A stretch of 64,000 nucleotides of DNA from contig JACCGJ010000590.1 in the NCBI GenBank assembly GCA_013407085.1, positions 1 through 64,000 of the forward strand, in the 5' to 3' direction. Both the position numbers and the translations under genes were made by a program. The notes beneath the pieces are model-generated. The model did not search any database and was not told the DNA's origin. It saw nothing but the letters and a program-made list of their open reading frames with translations. Each line of letters starts with the position of its first letter. Position 1 is the stretch's first letter. This DNA is from Atriophallophorus winterbourni. Its lineage: Eukaryota; Platyhelminthes; Trematoda; Plagiorchiida; Microphallidae. This document shows, piece after piece, positions 45,473 to 56,140 of this stretch.

Positions 45473-45766
45473 CTATTGGTAAACAAAGTCGACCTTAGTT
45501 AGTGCCGAGGCTGAGGAAGATCTGTAAATACGGTTATTGTTGTAAGTGATGTGATGCACAATGGAGACATCTATTGAAGCATTGCTCTTGTTTCCTATCA
45601 CGCAGTAATCGTCCTTCTCTCGAAAACCACATAACCTTGTGGGTACGGTAAAGTTGAATGCTTCTTCAACGATAAAGCTTGAATCCCTTTTAATCGTCAA
45701 TGAAAGAATAATGTAGCCGGTATTGTTTTCTCTGAAATTCACTACCATCAAAAATCCAGTGATCAT
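45473..45766 (-). CDS. Possible exon of an unidentified extracellular protein
   Basis: A 97-codon frame contains several N-glycosylation sequons (NNTG, NFT, NAS), two cysteines in TRLCGFREKDDYC and alternating strand-like segments, which looks like an ectodomain. An acceptor-like gaatttcag lies inside the frame. A candidate donor (aaggtcgac) is weak. No neighbouring exon was joined. It may equally be a decayed frame. Confidence 0.25.
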   Translation of the reverse strand: MITGFLMVVNFRENNTGYIILSLTIKRDSSFIVEEAFNFTVPTRLCGFREKDDYCVIGNKSNASIDVSIVHHITYNNNRIYRSSSASALTKVDFVYQ

Positions 45767-45844
45767 CGAATGAACTGGTTGTCAACCGGAAATTAGGAGT
45801 ATTTGTGACGTGCATCTTCATCGCTCATTATTCTATGGGATCCG

Positions 45845-45970
45845 TATCTATTTAAGTCCCACACATCTCCATCTTTCTGGATTTTACTTTTTCTTGGTTG
45901 TATGGGAATTAAACATTCGTTATGTGCTACCACTTTAATGATGTCTCTGATGATGTTGATGATTTATCTA
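45845..45970 (-). repeat. Fragment of dispersed repeat B
   Basis: tttaagtcccacacatctccatc ... cttggttgtatgggaattaa matches 17744-17810. Confidence 0.65.
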
Positions 45971-46369
45971 GACACTTGTTTACTGATAACCACCTAGTGC
46001 TACTATTATACGCACAGTTTATATGTACATATTATTTTTGTTAATATTTTTCCGCTACTTTTTTCCGATCCACTGGATGAAAAGCTGATACTTTGATTTA
46101 TATAAAAGTATATAATATATCCTATGGTTTTACCTGAATACTCCCGATATGATTCATGGGCCCATTATGTGAATATGTATTGCAAGTCCGTTAGTCACGT
46201 ACGTTGCTCATAAAGTTTTCATCAACTTCAAATTTGACTATGATCTTTTCAATATTTCAATTTTACCTACAGTTACTGTACCGATCGAGATTGTTCACAC
46301 CCTCGCTAACAAAACTGATTTCTAGTTCAGTAGAAAAGTGATAAAAATCTTGTACTCGAAAGTCACTGT

Positions 46370-46460
46370 AAAATAGGGTTCGTACTACGAACCACGATGT
46401 TTAAATAAAGAGTCGCAGAGTGAATGCCAGGTCGAGCGCTCGAGAAGCTCAAAATGACCC
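46370..46460 (-). repeat. Hammerhead-repeat unit fragment (non-ribozyme part)
   Basis: aatagggttcgtactacgaaccacgatgtt is the inverse of the aacatcgtggttcgttgtacgaaccctat segment of the 242-bp unit; it continues to the caag-rich part. No core is present. Confidence 0.7.
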
Positions 46461-47030
46461 ATGTTCACTTTAGGATTAGAAATTTTTGGTGCAAAACGCA
46501 GTGAAATTCACCAAACGTTTGAATAAAGTGATATGCATTAAACCACACTATACATTCGTGGCAAGCATTTCAAATGATATGGATAAAATGAGCTAATGCG
46601 AGTGACGTAATGTTTTCCGAAAAATGTGTCAAGCTTTAGTTTGAAGATTGGGTTGTTTGACGTGTAACCAGAATGTGTAAAAAGCGAGTTTCACACAAAG
46701 CATACATGCGCCGAGTAATAATAATGCCGGCATTTGAAACATGAACGTCATAATTACGTTTTGTGTGATGTTGGCGAATAAGAATGGGTGGCTTCGCTAT
46801 ATTATTAATACAGGCACTTTTTCAAAAATATAAAAGCTTCACATGAACGGCGGAAATCTCGAGTGAATGAAGCAAGTGTTTACTTTAGGCCATCCTGGGC
46901 TTTGATATCTTTTGACCTGTCTCTTTCCGAGATGAGCGGTTGGATGTTTTTCTAAAATCTCAAAGTTTAAGCTAGAGATTTCAAACCAAGCGAGCAGTGT
47001 GTGCATGTGTCAAGTATCAATGACAGATCT
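46461..47030. other. Unassigned region
   Basis: Nothing recognised. Confidence 0.4.
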
Positions 47031-47039
47031 CTAGATGTA

Positions 47040-47100
47040 ACGATCATGCGAGAATATACAATATTTGTGACCATAAATTCTTGAATCTTGAATCTTGAAT
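47040..47100 (+). mobile_element. CR1-like 3'-end fragment
   Basis: It ends ccataaattc followed by repeated TTGAATC (47070-47099), the forward version of the CR1 tail. Too short to carry coding sequence. Confidence 0.7.
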
Positions 47101-47201
47101 CAAACTTTCCCGTTACAAATCTACCTATGAGTAACTCTATCAAACTATGCATTGTACTTGTTGTGTTAATACACCCTATAGAGCTTTATTTTCCACTGCA
47201 T

Positions 47202-47425
47202 TTAACCCTTTGTCTACTGACTCTAGTTACCACCTCAAACAAGCAGTCGATTGCTCAGTAGCTCCCGTCGGTACCTTCACTCACCATCGGAGTGCACTTG
47301 TCATGCGGCGTCTGGCATCTGATCCATAAAAATTATTCATGTGTTTTATTTATGCCATAATTGAGCAGAATAACACAAAAATATCATAAAATAAATATAT
47401 CCAATTACCGTATACAAAGGGTTAG
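47202..47425. mobile_element. piggyBac-like MITE with inverted termini
   Basis: The termini CCCTTTGTCTAC (from 47206) and its inverse GTATACAAAGGG (to 47421) pair with one mismatch. They are bordered by TTAA on the left (47202-47205) and TTAG on the right (47422-47425). A TTAA target and terminal CCC are the marks of piggyBac-superfamily elements. The 216-bp body has no coding capacity. A truncated second copy is at 30783-30956. Confidence 0.75.
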
Positions 47426-47429
47426 CAAC

Positions 47430-48220
47430 ACAACGGTCAATTAGTCACGAGTGTTGTGTCATCCGATCGATCTCCTCACAACATCATTCTGATCAGCATG
47501 CATATCAACTCGATTTTAGCCACCCAAGGAGTCGTCACCGCGTGATAAATAACAAGAGACAATCGTTGATGTCATGCAACTTCATGAATGCTTTTGAACT
47601 AGCACTCAGTCACATTTGATTTTTATGATTTGTGGCCAGCTGCAAATTGTAGAGCTGTCACACCGTGACAATCATTGAATACACTCTCGTTTGAGCAGTG
47701 AGTGGCGTCAGTGTATGACATTATTCTTCAAATGATAAAAGATGTGCTATGCTTTCAAGGTGGCGTAATTCGTTAGCTAACAAAGCCCACCCAGAAAGCA
47801 CACGTTGGCAACTTAGGCAAAATGACGCCTAATGATAACAAGTTGCAAGTGACCTAGTGCATGCAATGTTGAGGGAATATTGAACTCGAAGAGTTAAATG
47901 TTAAATTTGCACTAATGGTCAACGGTCACCTAATTTTTAACAGACGGACTAGTAGAACGTTGCAACGCTGGGGACATGGAAATATACCCCTGATGTGTGA
48001 CATGGCCGGTCGTGAAGAGTAGCCTGTTGAGTTCATTCTATAAATATAATAACAAACGCGATCGTTCCGTTATCTCCGAATTTCAGGGAAACAACGGTCA
48101 AGAAATGTTTGATAGCAGCCTCTTTTCATAGTGCATGAACTTACAGTCACTCCAAACATGCTGTATCTCACAAATTGCAGGTAGACTTATCATTGACGTA
48201 CTAGATTTAAAATTACCAAA
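47430..48220. other. Unassigned region
   Basis: No features recognised. Confidence 0.4.
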
Positions 48221-48615
48221 TCGAATCAAGTTTTGTGTTGTTGTTAGCCGCTGTTGGCCTCCTTCGGTCGATGTCAACCATGGATGTACATCACAATCGC
48301 ATGAATTTCATGTTTTTGAATGACTAAACAGTCCGATTCGGGAGAAACAATCTCTCCTGCAGCGCTTGCAACGATAGTCAAAACTCTCTTGTATTGCATC
48401 AGTTGCACGCCGGCGGCGTGATATGCGTTCAGCAGCCAAGAGCTGTATCTGCTCCTCCCCGGCTTGCAGACGACACCTTACACAATGCCTCCAATGTGAG
48501 CGGTCAAGAGCAAGTTCTTCCCAGCTCGCGGGGTCAATGTCAAGAGCTTTCATATCTTTTTTGCAAATGTCTTTGTACCGCAAGTGCGGTCTGCCCAATG
48601 GTCGAATCAAGTTTT
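48221..48615 (-). mobile_element. 5'-truncated RTE-like LINE with 14-bp target duplication
   Basis: The insert 48235-48601 (367 bp) is flanked by identical TCGAATCAAGTTTT at 48221-48234 and 48602-48615. The minus frame (48610-48308) reads RPLGRPHLRYKDICKKDMKA, DPASWEELALDRSHWR and a C-terminal CX2C zinc-finger-like block CKRCRRDCFSRIGLFSH. That is the C-terminus of a widespread RTE-like endonuclease-reverse transcriptase. The element end toward 48235 carries short AAC repeats on the minus strand. The intact frame and perfect duplication suggest a relatively young insertion. Confidence 0.88.
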
Positions 48616-49330
48616 AATTGAAATTTAATTTGAAAGAGTAGAGTGATAAATTTTCGTTGTTCGGCGATTTCATTCACATAATTTTTATCGCTCGTAAGAC
48701 AAAATTTTGAAAGGAGGATTTCGTGTTGAATTGTTAGAGCTCACTGGATGCAGCATCAATGAAAATGATTCAGTTGGAGAAGCCAATGTAACTCTAAACT
48801 TCTTAGTTGCACGAAACAAAGTTTACTGACGAGGTTCCTCACTGTCCCGATGGTTTTTCTCTAATCATCTGGAGCCATGCGGAAAAGCAGATGCTAATGG
48901 AAGAATACAATCTGATCTAAGTTTTAAACATACAGGAATTCGGCTGCGCCACAATATTTTGTTCCGATAAGGCACGCTTATGTTGTTCAGATGGTGTTCA
49001 CCGAGCTTGCGCCTATTCTTTCCCGGAAAGAGTCCATGCAATGGATGGTTTGGGTTATAAAATGTTCTGCTAAGTAGGAAAAGGTATCCTCCGATTCGTC
49101 GATATGGAAAGTCGAATAAATTCAGCTGAGCAATCCTTTCTTCGAAATTCTTGTTTCGGATGCTAAGAACTAGTTTAGTTAAGCGGTGATAGATTTGCTG
49201 CATAAGCTCTATATCGTTCTTGAGCCACGGAGTCCATGACCGCACAGCGTATTCCATGACTAGTCTCAGATATGTATTCATGATCCGTAGGAATATCTTG
49301 AGCGAAAATTTCTCAAATACCCTTTTGGTT

Positions 49331-49405
49331 TCAAGATTTAAGAATTTACGGACAAAAAGCACATAGCTTCACAATAAACCATATCATAGTAATAGTAATA
49401 GTAAT
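49331..49405 (-). mobile_element. CR1 3'-end fragment nested in another CR1
   Basis: caagatttaagaatttacgg, gcacatagcttcacaat and ccatatcatagtaa match 57295-57350. A small AGTAAT repeat follows (49388-49405). Confidence 0.7.
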
Positions 49406-49861
49406 ATCATACCGTAGTAAAAGTTTCCACGCTGAGAGTGATGAAAATAGTTTATGTAAAGCAAGGAGCCCGAGGACGGAACCTTGCGGTACGCCACAAG
49501 AGGGATTATTAACCCGTGATTGTACCCAGTTGATTCGTATGATCGCCTTGTGACCACTGAGGTAACTTTCAAGCAATACGAGTAGCTGTCCGCTGAAAAA
49601 CAGCTGCTTCAGCTTTTGTAGCAGTCGAAAGTAATCAACTCGGTCGAAAGTTCTCGAAATATTCAAATAGCGAGCGCGGATACTGGCTCCTTCGTCCACC
49701 GCTTGGGTCCAGTCGTTTAACACCGTCATCAAGCTTATCAAGCATGAGCTAGATTTAAGAAAACCAGACGCACTACAGATAGTATATTGTGTGATTCCAA
49801 GTGATGAACTATTTTTCCGTCACTCTAGGCTTTAGAAATTTGGATATAACAGGAAATAACG

Positions 49862-49991
49862 TCACAGAACGGTAAACAAGGAGCGCTTGATCTTACTGTC
49901 CCTACCTGATGAGTGCGAACAGCACGAAACCCGTCGTGGGGTGTGTTGTGACGGAAAAGCATGCAAATGAATATTTTATCACAGAACGGTA
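49862..49991 (+). mobile_element. 104-bp hammerhead SINE-like insertion with 13-bp target duplication
   Basis: The insert 49875-49978 is flanked by TCACAGAACGGTA at 49862-49874 and 49979-49991. On the opposite strand, removing the insert and one duplicate restores the CR1 frame YRSVTLFPVISK, the conserved reverse-transcriptase finger motif. The insert carries a complete canonical hammerhead and ends gcatgcaaatgaatatttta. Related copies are at 53925-54050 and, truncated, at 12883-12912. It has no coding capacity and must have moved with foreign enzymes, probably those of a LINE. Confidence 0.88.
49900..49941 (+). ncRNA. Type-I hammerhead ribozyme, canonical core
   Basis: Stem I CCCTAC (49900-49905) pairs with GTGGGG (49936-49941). 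The core CTGATGA is at 49906-49912. Stem II GTGC/GCAC (49913-49916, 49922-49925) has loop GAACA. GAAA is at 49926-49929. Stem III is a minimal A-T, C-G pair with a two-base loop, and cleavage is predicted after C49935 (GTC). Every invariant core base is present, including the G-C pair beside the core. A two-base-pair stem III is common in animal hammerheads, which often act as dimers. Confidence 0.88.
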
Positions 49992-50715
49992 TTTTTCAGG
50001 ATCTGAACGTCTACCACCTACGTAGATAGGTGAAATTATCTCTGCCTTCCACTCTGTTGGCACCACTCTTTCGGTTAGAGATTGTGTCAACAATTCACTT
50101 AATGGTTTACACAGCTGCTGGTCACAGGACTTCAGTACAGTTGTCGTGATTCCGTTCACTCCAGGGGATTTCCTAGGGACCATTCAACATAAATGTCGTT
50201 GTATAATCGCTGAATTGATTTCGATCTAAGTCATCTACTGCGACACAGTTGATGGCGGTAATTCTTCAGTTGATCTAATCGTTTACTAACTAAATACTTT
50301 AGCATAAATTTAAGCGAGAGCATCAGCTGTTTCCTTTGCTGAGACTGTTAATCCATCCTCAGTAAGCACAGGAAACCCCCTGGTTTCACGCTCGATCAAT
50401 CAGTGACAATCCGATATAGCAATTTAGGATTTCCTTTCACTTTAAAAGATAGAAAGCGATGGTAATTTTGCTACTGTAGAGGCTCTAATAACCTGTCGTT
50501 TTGAGCATCCGGAAGGCGATACATTATGGAAGTGATGCAGTCGTCCTGTGAATCCTGTGTAAGGCTACACCAGAGGATATCTTCTGATTCGAGGTTGGGA
50601 TCGTGAATCTTTATGCAATGAAGACGTTCGTTATAGAATAGAGCCACGTCACCACCTTTTCCTGGGTGATCGTTCGGTAATAGTATCAAAGTTTGTATTG
50701 CAAGTGCGCACATTG

Positions 50716-52700
50716 ATTTAACATGGCCAGAGCTATTCCATTGACGCTAAGAGACTCTCCCGTTTTCAGATGGAGTGATGCATGGAGGACGCGTTGCGAC
50801 GTGACATTTATTTCACCCATGACAAACGTGGTTGAAATTGACTAAATTGGGATGGAAATAGCATGTTCTCTCTGAATGAATACAGTTGAATAAAAAGTAA
50901 CTGATGCTTCAACAGTTTGTGATGAAGTTTTTGATCCAGCTGACTCATTGGCGAAAGAAACTGCTGTTTCTGCTTTAGCTTGATAATTAACCATAAGATA
51001 GAGAATTCGGTGTGTGAACTTGATCATGCTTGTGTGATTGTATAATAGAAATATATTTACTTGAAGATGAAGAGTGCTGAGAGACCGACACTTTCCTCAG
51101 ATTGATCATAACATGCTGTAGTATCTGGTTTGTTTATACTCATTTTCTGATATTCACATTCGAGAGATACTGACAACATGACGTTTCTTTGTCCATTTAA
51201 CATAATCTGCTATCAATAAGGTTCATTCCCGAAGGTCGGAAATCTTGGTATTTCATCTGCAAACGTATTTGTATCACCACTGCAGCATGTTCATTTACCG
51301 GTAACTGAATAGCACGAATTCATAACGTGACTATTATAAATTAACTGTCGTCTGATGTATACATTTTTAAAACGAATTAACAATGTATTACCTATTAATT
51401 TTCTAATCCTGTCAGCGTAGTGCTGGTGATGTCTTGTAATAATTCAGGGGAACATTTGTTTACCAACCTTATTACTCAGCAGCATACCGACCTAGATTAG
51501 AACAAAATTTAAGCGATGAAGACCACTAGATAATTGTGATAATTTCAAATTTCATACAAAAAATTGATGAAAATTTGGAATTTACCGGAATTTAAACATG
51601 TGTAATCCATTTAATTTTGTTTGTCATATTAGCGCGAAAGTGCACAGGCACTTGCTACGCTCAAATAGTTTTTTTGATAAAAACAAATTTAGTGATGTAT
51701 TTAACTAGCATGTCATATCAACTTGATATGTCCTCTAGACTCAATGTTTGTCTTTGCTAGGTTTCGTGAATATGAATGTTTTGAGATTTCGGCGTCCATC
51801 ATGCGGTCACTTCGGGCCAACTCGTGAACTAATGACCAGAACCCACACATCATCACCGTGTATATTTTCCATATCACCGTTTATGGCGTTTTCATTGAGA
51901 ATATTTGCCCTTTTTACACTACAAATGATCATCTACCCAGACCCCAACTACACGAGAACAATTAACTTTGTGTTTTTTCTACTTAAACGACTTCGTTCTC
52001 GTTTTGAGAAATAAAATTATTTGCGTTTCCGCGAACTGATTTTTTGCTGGTTCGATAGATATGTTTATTTTAGTAATTAGTCGAGAATAATGAGTATTAC
52101 CAGGTGAGGTGACCATATTTTGCACAGAGGACTTAGAACACGTTTTCTCTAACGGTAATTATCATCAATCGATTGGAATATGTTTGGGACCGATCCTGTA
52201 TTCACATTGCAAAGAAATTTGAGTGGAATCGGTTAGAGTAGTTTTTGGGTAATTATCATAACCTAGATACGATGTGTGTTCGGAGTACAATTTGCTTCGA
52301 GGGTTTAAGTACACAACACAAAGTTGGTTCAATCAATCGTTAAATCCGTTTGTAGATAAAAATCTAATCCCTGAAGCTTGTTTCTGATATCCTCCGCACA
52401 GACACCCCATCACCGATTACAGACTGCGAACTCTCATCCGTATTTCTGGTAGCCCTCAAACAGTGGTTCCGAAGCCAGAAATGTCTAACCAGTACTAATT
52501 AGTGGCTTCAAATTAACACATAGTTCAATACATTTCCACAGTTCCGGGGATTATTGAAGATAATATTGCAAAAAGTATTCGGTTATGTAATGGTGTGTGT
52601 AAGTAATACAATGTATTTGTCGAGCCAGCGTTTTTCGGATACAACATGATGATCTAAATGTGGACTGCATAAATTTATTATGTAATCATCGGATTTGGTG
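50716..52700. other. Unassigned region
   Basis: Short frames only (50842-51027 minus, 51748-52014 plus) without recognised motifs. No repeat found by eye. Confidence 0.4.
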
Positions 52701-52739
52701 TCAAATGCATACAGTTTTTACCGTGAAGGCTTGCTATGC

Positions 52740-53610
52740 GACTTGAAACGATACAGAGCAAAAACTAAGGTACGGAGATGAGCTATTCTGTGAACTGCTG
52801 TTTGCCAACGATGCTATCCTCATTGCTCAGCCCCAAAAGCAGCTCCAGTCGCTAGCAAATTGGTTTTCATCGGCATGCTATGACACTCAGCATCAACAAG
52901 ACAAAATTCCTCGATTAGGGGACTGCACAGTCTTACATCATCACTGTGCAAACTGTCTGCTTGAACAAGTATATACTTTCACATATCTTTTTTCAAATAT
53001 TGAGGATAACACTTCGCGATTCGCCGAAATTATTAGCGGAACAACTGCCATTTTTGTCCCGTTTGGAGATCGTGTCTTGGGCAACATCAAGCTACTCGTG
53101 AAGAACAAAATAAGGTAATACCGAGAAAACGTACCAAATGGCCTACTGTATGACAGCAAAGCCTATTCCATTCGTGCCAGATCTAAACAGAAGCCGAATG
53201 CTTTCCATTTATCGTGCATACGTTGCATCTTTAAAATATTGTGTTTGAACCAATTAACAAATAAATATTTGCTTTCAAAATCTGGTCTACAGGGCATCAT
53301 CACCCAACGCCGTCTACGCTGTCTAATTCATGTGTAGTGAGTGAAAAATATATACTCTATCGTGAGTTGAAATCAGAAAGTCAACCTTTGAGCAGGCAGC
53401 ACTTGTGGTACAAAGGTGTTTTCAAAAGAAGTATAAATGCTATTAAGATGGCCTTGCGAGTTGGAAAGAACTTGCTCTTGACTTTTCGCTTTGTAGTGAC
53501 TGTGTACTGCTTCGTCTTCAAGCTGGGGATGAACAGATACATCTCTCGGCTCTCGTTGGTGTCGCAGATACTTCAGTATCAAACCGTTCTTACATAAAGA
53601 TATCATAAAT
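52740..53610 (+). mobile_element. RTE-like LINE, decayed 3' half
   Basis: Translated pieces follow the family order. The catalytic region is degenerate (LLFANDAILIAQPQKQLQSL, with N replacing the first D of the FADD box, about 52795). VYTFTYLFSNIEDNTSRFAE follows (about 52970) with NIKLLVKNKI (about 53090). After frameshifts come YILYRELKSESQPLSRQHL, YKGVFKRSINAIKMALRVGK and a LLLTF end (53345-53490). This is the family of the insertion at 48235-48601, but much older. Inactive. Confidence 0.78.
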
Positions 53611-53664
53611 GATCAAAACAGAATACACTTACGCTAAACACGCTTGAAGCGTGTTTAAAGATTC

Positions 53665-53770
53665 TGGATTCCAGAATTTTATGGTGACTAAAAGCACGTT
53701 ACTTCATAATTACCGTAACATAATAAATATTCCTTCATGAAAAAGAATTAACATGCATTGAAAACACATT
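53665..53770 (-). mobile_element. CR1-like 3'-end fragment
   Basis: gattctggattccagaattttatggtgac followed by aaaagca and cttcataattaccgtaacataataaatatt matches the other minus-strand CR1 tails. Confidence 0.65.
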
Positions 53771-53919
53771 TTGGCATATTTTCTCAGAATAAGTTAAATA
53801 TCAATATTCTTCCATGTTCTACACATTATTTGATCTTTTGTGCAAGCCATCATGCATAGAATACTTCTCTTCCATTTGCCATTACATTCACTAAACTTTC
53901 ATGATAAGTTTCTCAAGGT

Positions 53920-54060
53920 CGAGTTTTAGGCTTCCCTTCCTGATTTTACTGTCCCTACCTGATGAGTGCAAACAGCACGAAACCGGTCGTAGGGTGTTTT
54001 GTGAAGGGAAAGCATGCAAATGAATATTTTGTTCCATCACTTCAGTTTGATATTTTCAAG
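53920..54060 (+). mobile_element. Hammerhead SINE-like copy 2
   Basis: Matches 49890-49978 from attttactgtccctacctgatg to gcatgcaaatgaatatttt. Possible flanking duplicates (tcaaggtc near 53914 and 54055) are imperfect, so the limits are approximate. Confidence 0.75.
53953..53994 (+). ncRNA. Type-I hammerhead ribozyme, best copy in the window
   Basis: Stem I CCCTAC (53953-53958) pairs perfectly with GTAGGG (53989-53994). The core CTGATGA is at 53959-53965. Stem II GTGC/GCAC has loop AAACA (53970-53974). GAAA is at 53979-53982. Stem III pairs A53982-T53987 and C53983-G53986, and the site is GTC ending at 53988. All consensus core positions are intact. Confidence 0.9.
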
Positions 54061-54625
54061 GTCAATAAACGGAACATTAAATTAGCTTCGATTTTCGATA
54101 TTCGACTAGCCTCGCTTCATTACGTTATCTAATTTTAATGTTCATACTTATCCCCTGAGTACGATGCATTTATGGCACATTTTCTTTTGAATAGTTCTGA
54201 TTATTTTATTATCATTTATCCTTGAGAATCGTTTTCAGTTTTTCACAAATAAAGACCAAAATTGAACAGTTGCATTTGATGAATGATCGTGGGGATGAGT
54301 TAATTCGTAACAGAAATTAACACATCGCAATTGGGCTTCTAAAATCTTCGTATCAAGTCGTCACAAACATCGAACTCAATCGAAAAAATTTCAGCGTAAT
54401 CCGTTTATCAGATAAATTTAATCAACACCAAAAAACTTTTCAACATGAAGGGTCCGAGGTTTCTCGACGGGACGTCAGTATACAAATTCGTAAGATCATC
54501 TCAAAAATTGATTTTAGTTTTTACATTCTTAAAACGTTCCTGAACATTTTGTTTGCTTTGAAATATGAGAATACCTAACTTTGAAAACCTGGTGCTTTCA
54601 TTTTTATCTTACTATTTCTCTAAAT
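54061..54625. other. Unassigned region
   Basis: Nothing recognised. Confidence 0.4.
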
Positions 54626-54629
54626 GTTT

Positions 54630-55400
54630 TGCTATTACTTACTATTACGTGGTAACTTCGATTCCACGGTGAGTAAAATAGTCAATAATCGTCTAAAGAG
54701 AATTTTCAGTAGGTTCCCAAAACAGACAATTCCATGCATTATAAATACGTACATCAGACCCAAGATGGAATATGCAGTTCAAGCATGTTCGCCATGGCTT
54801 ATAAAAAATGTTGCGACTTTGCAAAGAATATACCATCGAGCTGCCAAACTTGTCGCAGCCGGAAACAATACAATGAGCGAATCAAAACCCCGAATTTATT
54901 CGATTATCCTCGTCGTCGTCTCCAGGGGATTTGGTTTGGGTTTACAATATTCTGAATACCACAAATCACCCCCTACAATGCTTATTTAATTTGCGGGGCT
55001 CGCATGAGACAAGAGCTCACACATTTATTCCAACTGTCCCTCACTCGTGACGCAACTGTAGACGACATTTTTGCCATGTTAGTTTGTTTTACTTGGAACA
55101 ATCTACCCGATTATGTTGTAAGCTCACCAAATCAGCACATTTTCAAAAAAGTCTTGATGCCTTTTTGACCCTTAGCCCGTGCATCGAAGTAAACTATACA
55201 TCTTGACCCCTTGTATCTACATTTGTCATCCCACCAATCGAAAACAATTTCTGTCCTTTGGATTTTTACCTGATTTTTGAACTGCTCAGTAAACAACAAA
55301 ATCCCGTTTTTGCTTGTTATAAATATTCGTATTTCCCATATTTGTAAAGCTATATGCTTTTTAGATCATTAAAATTGAAGTGAAGTAAAGTGAAGTAAAT
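54630..55400 (+). mobile_element. CR1-like LINE, 5'-truncated ORF2 C-terminal region
   Basis: A frame from 54624 reads RLKRIFSRFPKQTIPCIINT, IRPKMEYAVQACSPWL and IYHRAAKLV before a shift. The C-terminal block near 55080 (LVCFTWNNLPDYVV in another frame) follows. The 3' end at 55375-55400 has repeats of GAAGTAAAGT. This tail differs from the TTGAATC tail of other copies, indicating a separate CR1 lineage. Confidence 0.82.
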
Positions 55401-55895
55401 ACAGCCTCTTCAAATGGGGTTTGTTTATATAAACGGTTGTAATTTCTTAACAACAATAGGTCAAATGTGTTTTTCTTATTATCTGCACTTATAACCTTTG
55501 AGGAACAGACACTCGACAAATTATACAACTGAAGTTTCATTTATGCTTCAAACTTGTTATTCTCAACTCGACGTAGTGATTTTATACAGCAACATGCACA
55601 TTTTGACTAAATCGGCGTGTGTGCTAAATATTCCTATCACGTTGTAATCGAAAATTGTCATGTTGATCTGATTTCAAGTCTGCACCCATAACAATGACGT
55701 GAAAAATCAGACATTTGATTGTTAAATATGTGTTTTCTGATTATGTTGTCTTTTTTATCGCAAGCAGAACGAAATGTGTTGGTTTATTTGTTCCAAATAT
55801 TTGACTAGTTGTTGTCTGCCAGTGTTTTAAACACTGTTTCAAACCTAAAATTCGTGTTTTCTCTCCTTACTCTGGGTATAAACTTCACTGGTAGC
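55401..55895. other. Unassigned region
   Basis: No features recognised. Confidence 0.4.
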
Positions 55896-56140
55896 ATAGA
55901 ACACCTGAAAATTCAAACTTTTATTAACAAAAGCACATTTCACTCACGTGTACTGGCCATGATCTTCAACAATTGATCTTTGATGCCCACGTGTTCAAGT
56001 GCCAAACTCGTTTGATAGTCCGTGCAGAATATAGCACAGCACTCGTGTTCTTTTCGGAAGAAGTTAAATTTTGTTGGAGGCTTGGAATGTGTTTCCGTGA
56101 CAAAGAGATCGCTCAAGTCTCGCGGGAGTGATTGACACAC
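55886..56140 (-). CDS. Candidate last two exons of an unidentified minus-strand gene
   Basis: On the minus strand a frame of about 65 codons (56140 down to about 55950) has a well-mixed, non-repetitive composition (PPTKFNFFRKEHECCAIFC, LEHVGIKDQLLKIM). It ends at a good donor, gtgagt (about 55949). A pyrimidine-containing acceptor, ttgaattttcag, follows 43 bp later. Splicing adds RVLCYQ and a stop at about 55886. The tiny intron fits the ZFPL1 introns. I found no convincing acceptor or start on the 5' side, and do not recognise the protein. Confidence 0.4.

Larger units (their letters stand above)
48840..50715 (-). mobile_element. CR1-like LINE with two nested insertions
   Basis: Minus-strand order is an endonuclease piece (50713-50471, HPGKGGDVALFYNERLHC), a linker, then the fingers (50183-50000, KSPGVNGITTTVLKSC and VPTEWKAEIISPIYVGGRRS). 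A palm segment (49741-49450) has FDRVDYFRLLQKL and CGVPQGSVLG, and the C-terminal region (49330-48865) has MNTYLRLVMEYAV. A hammerhead SINE interrupts the fingers at 49875-49978. A CR1 3' fragment (about 49331-49400) sits where the FADD region should be. Inactive. Confidence 0.85.
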
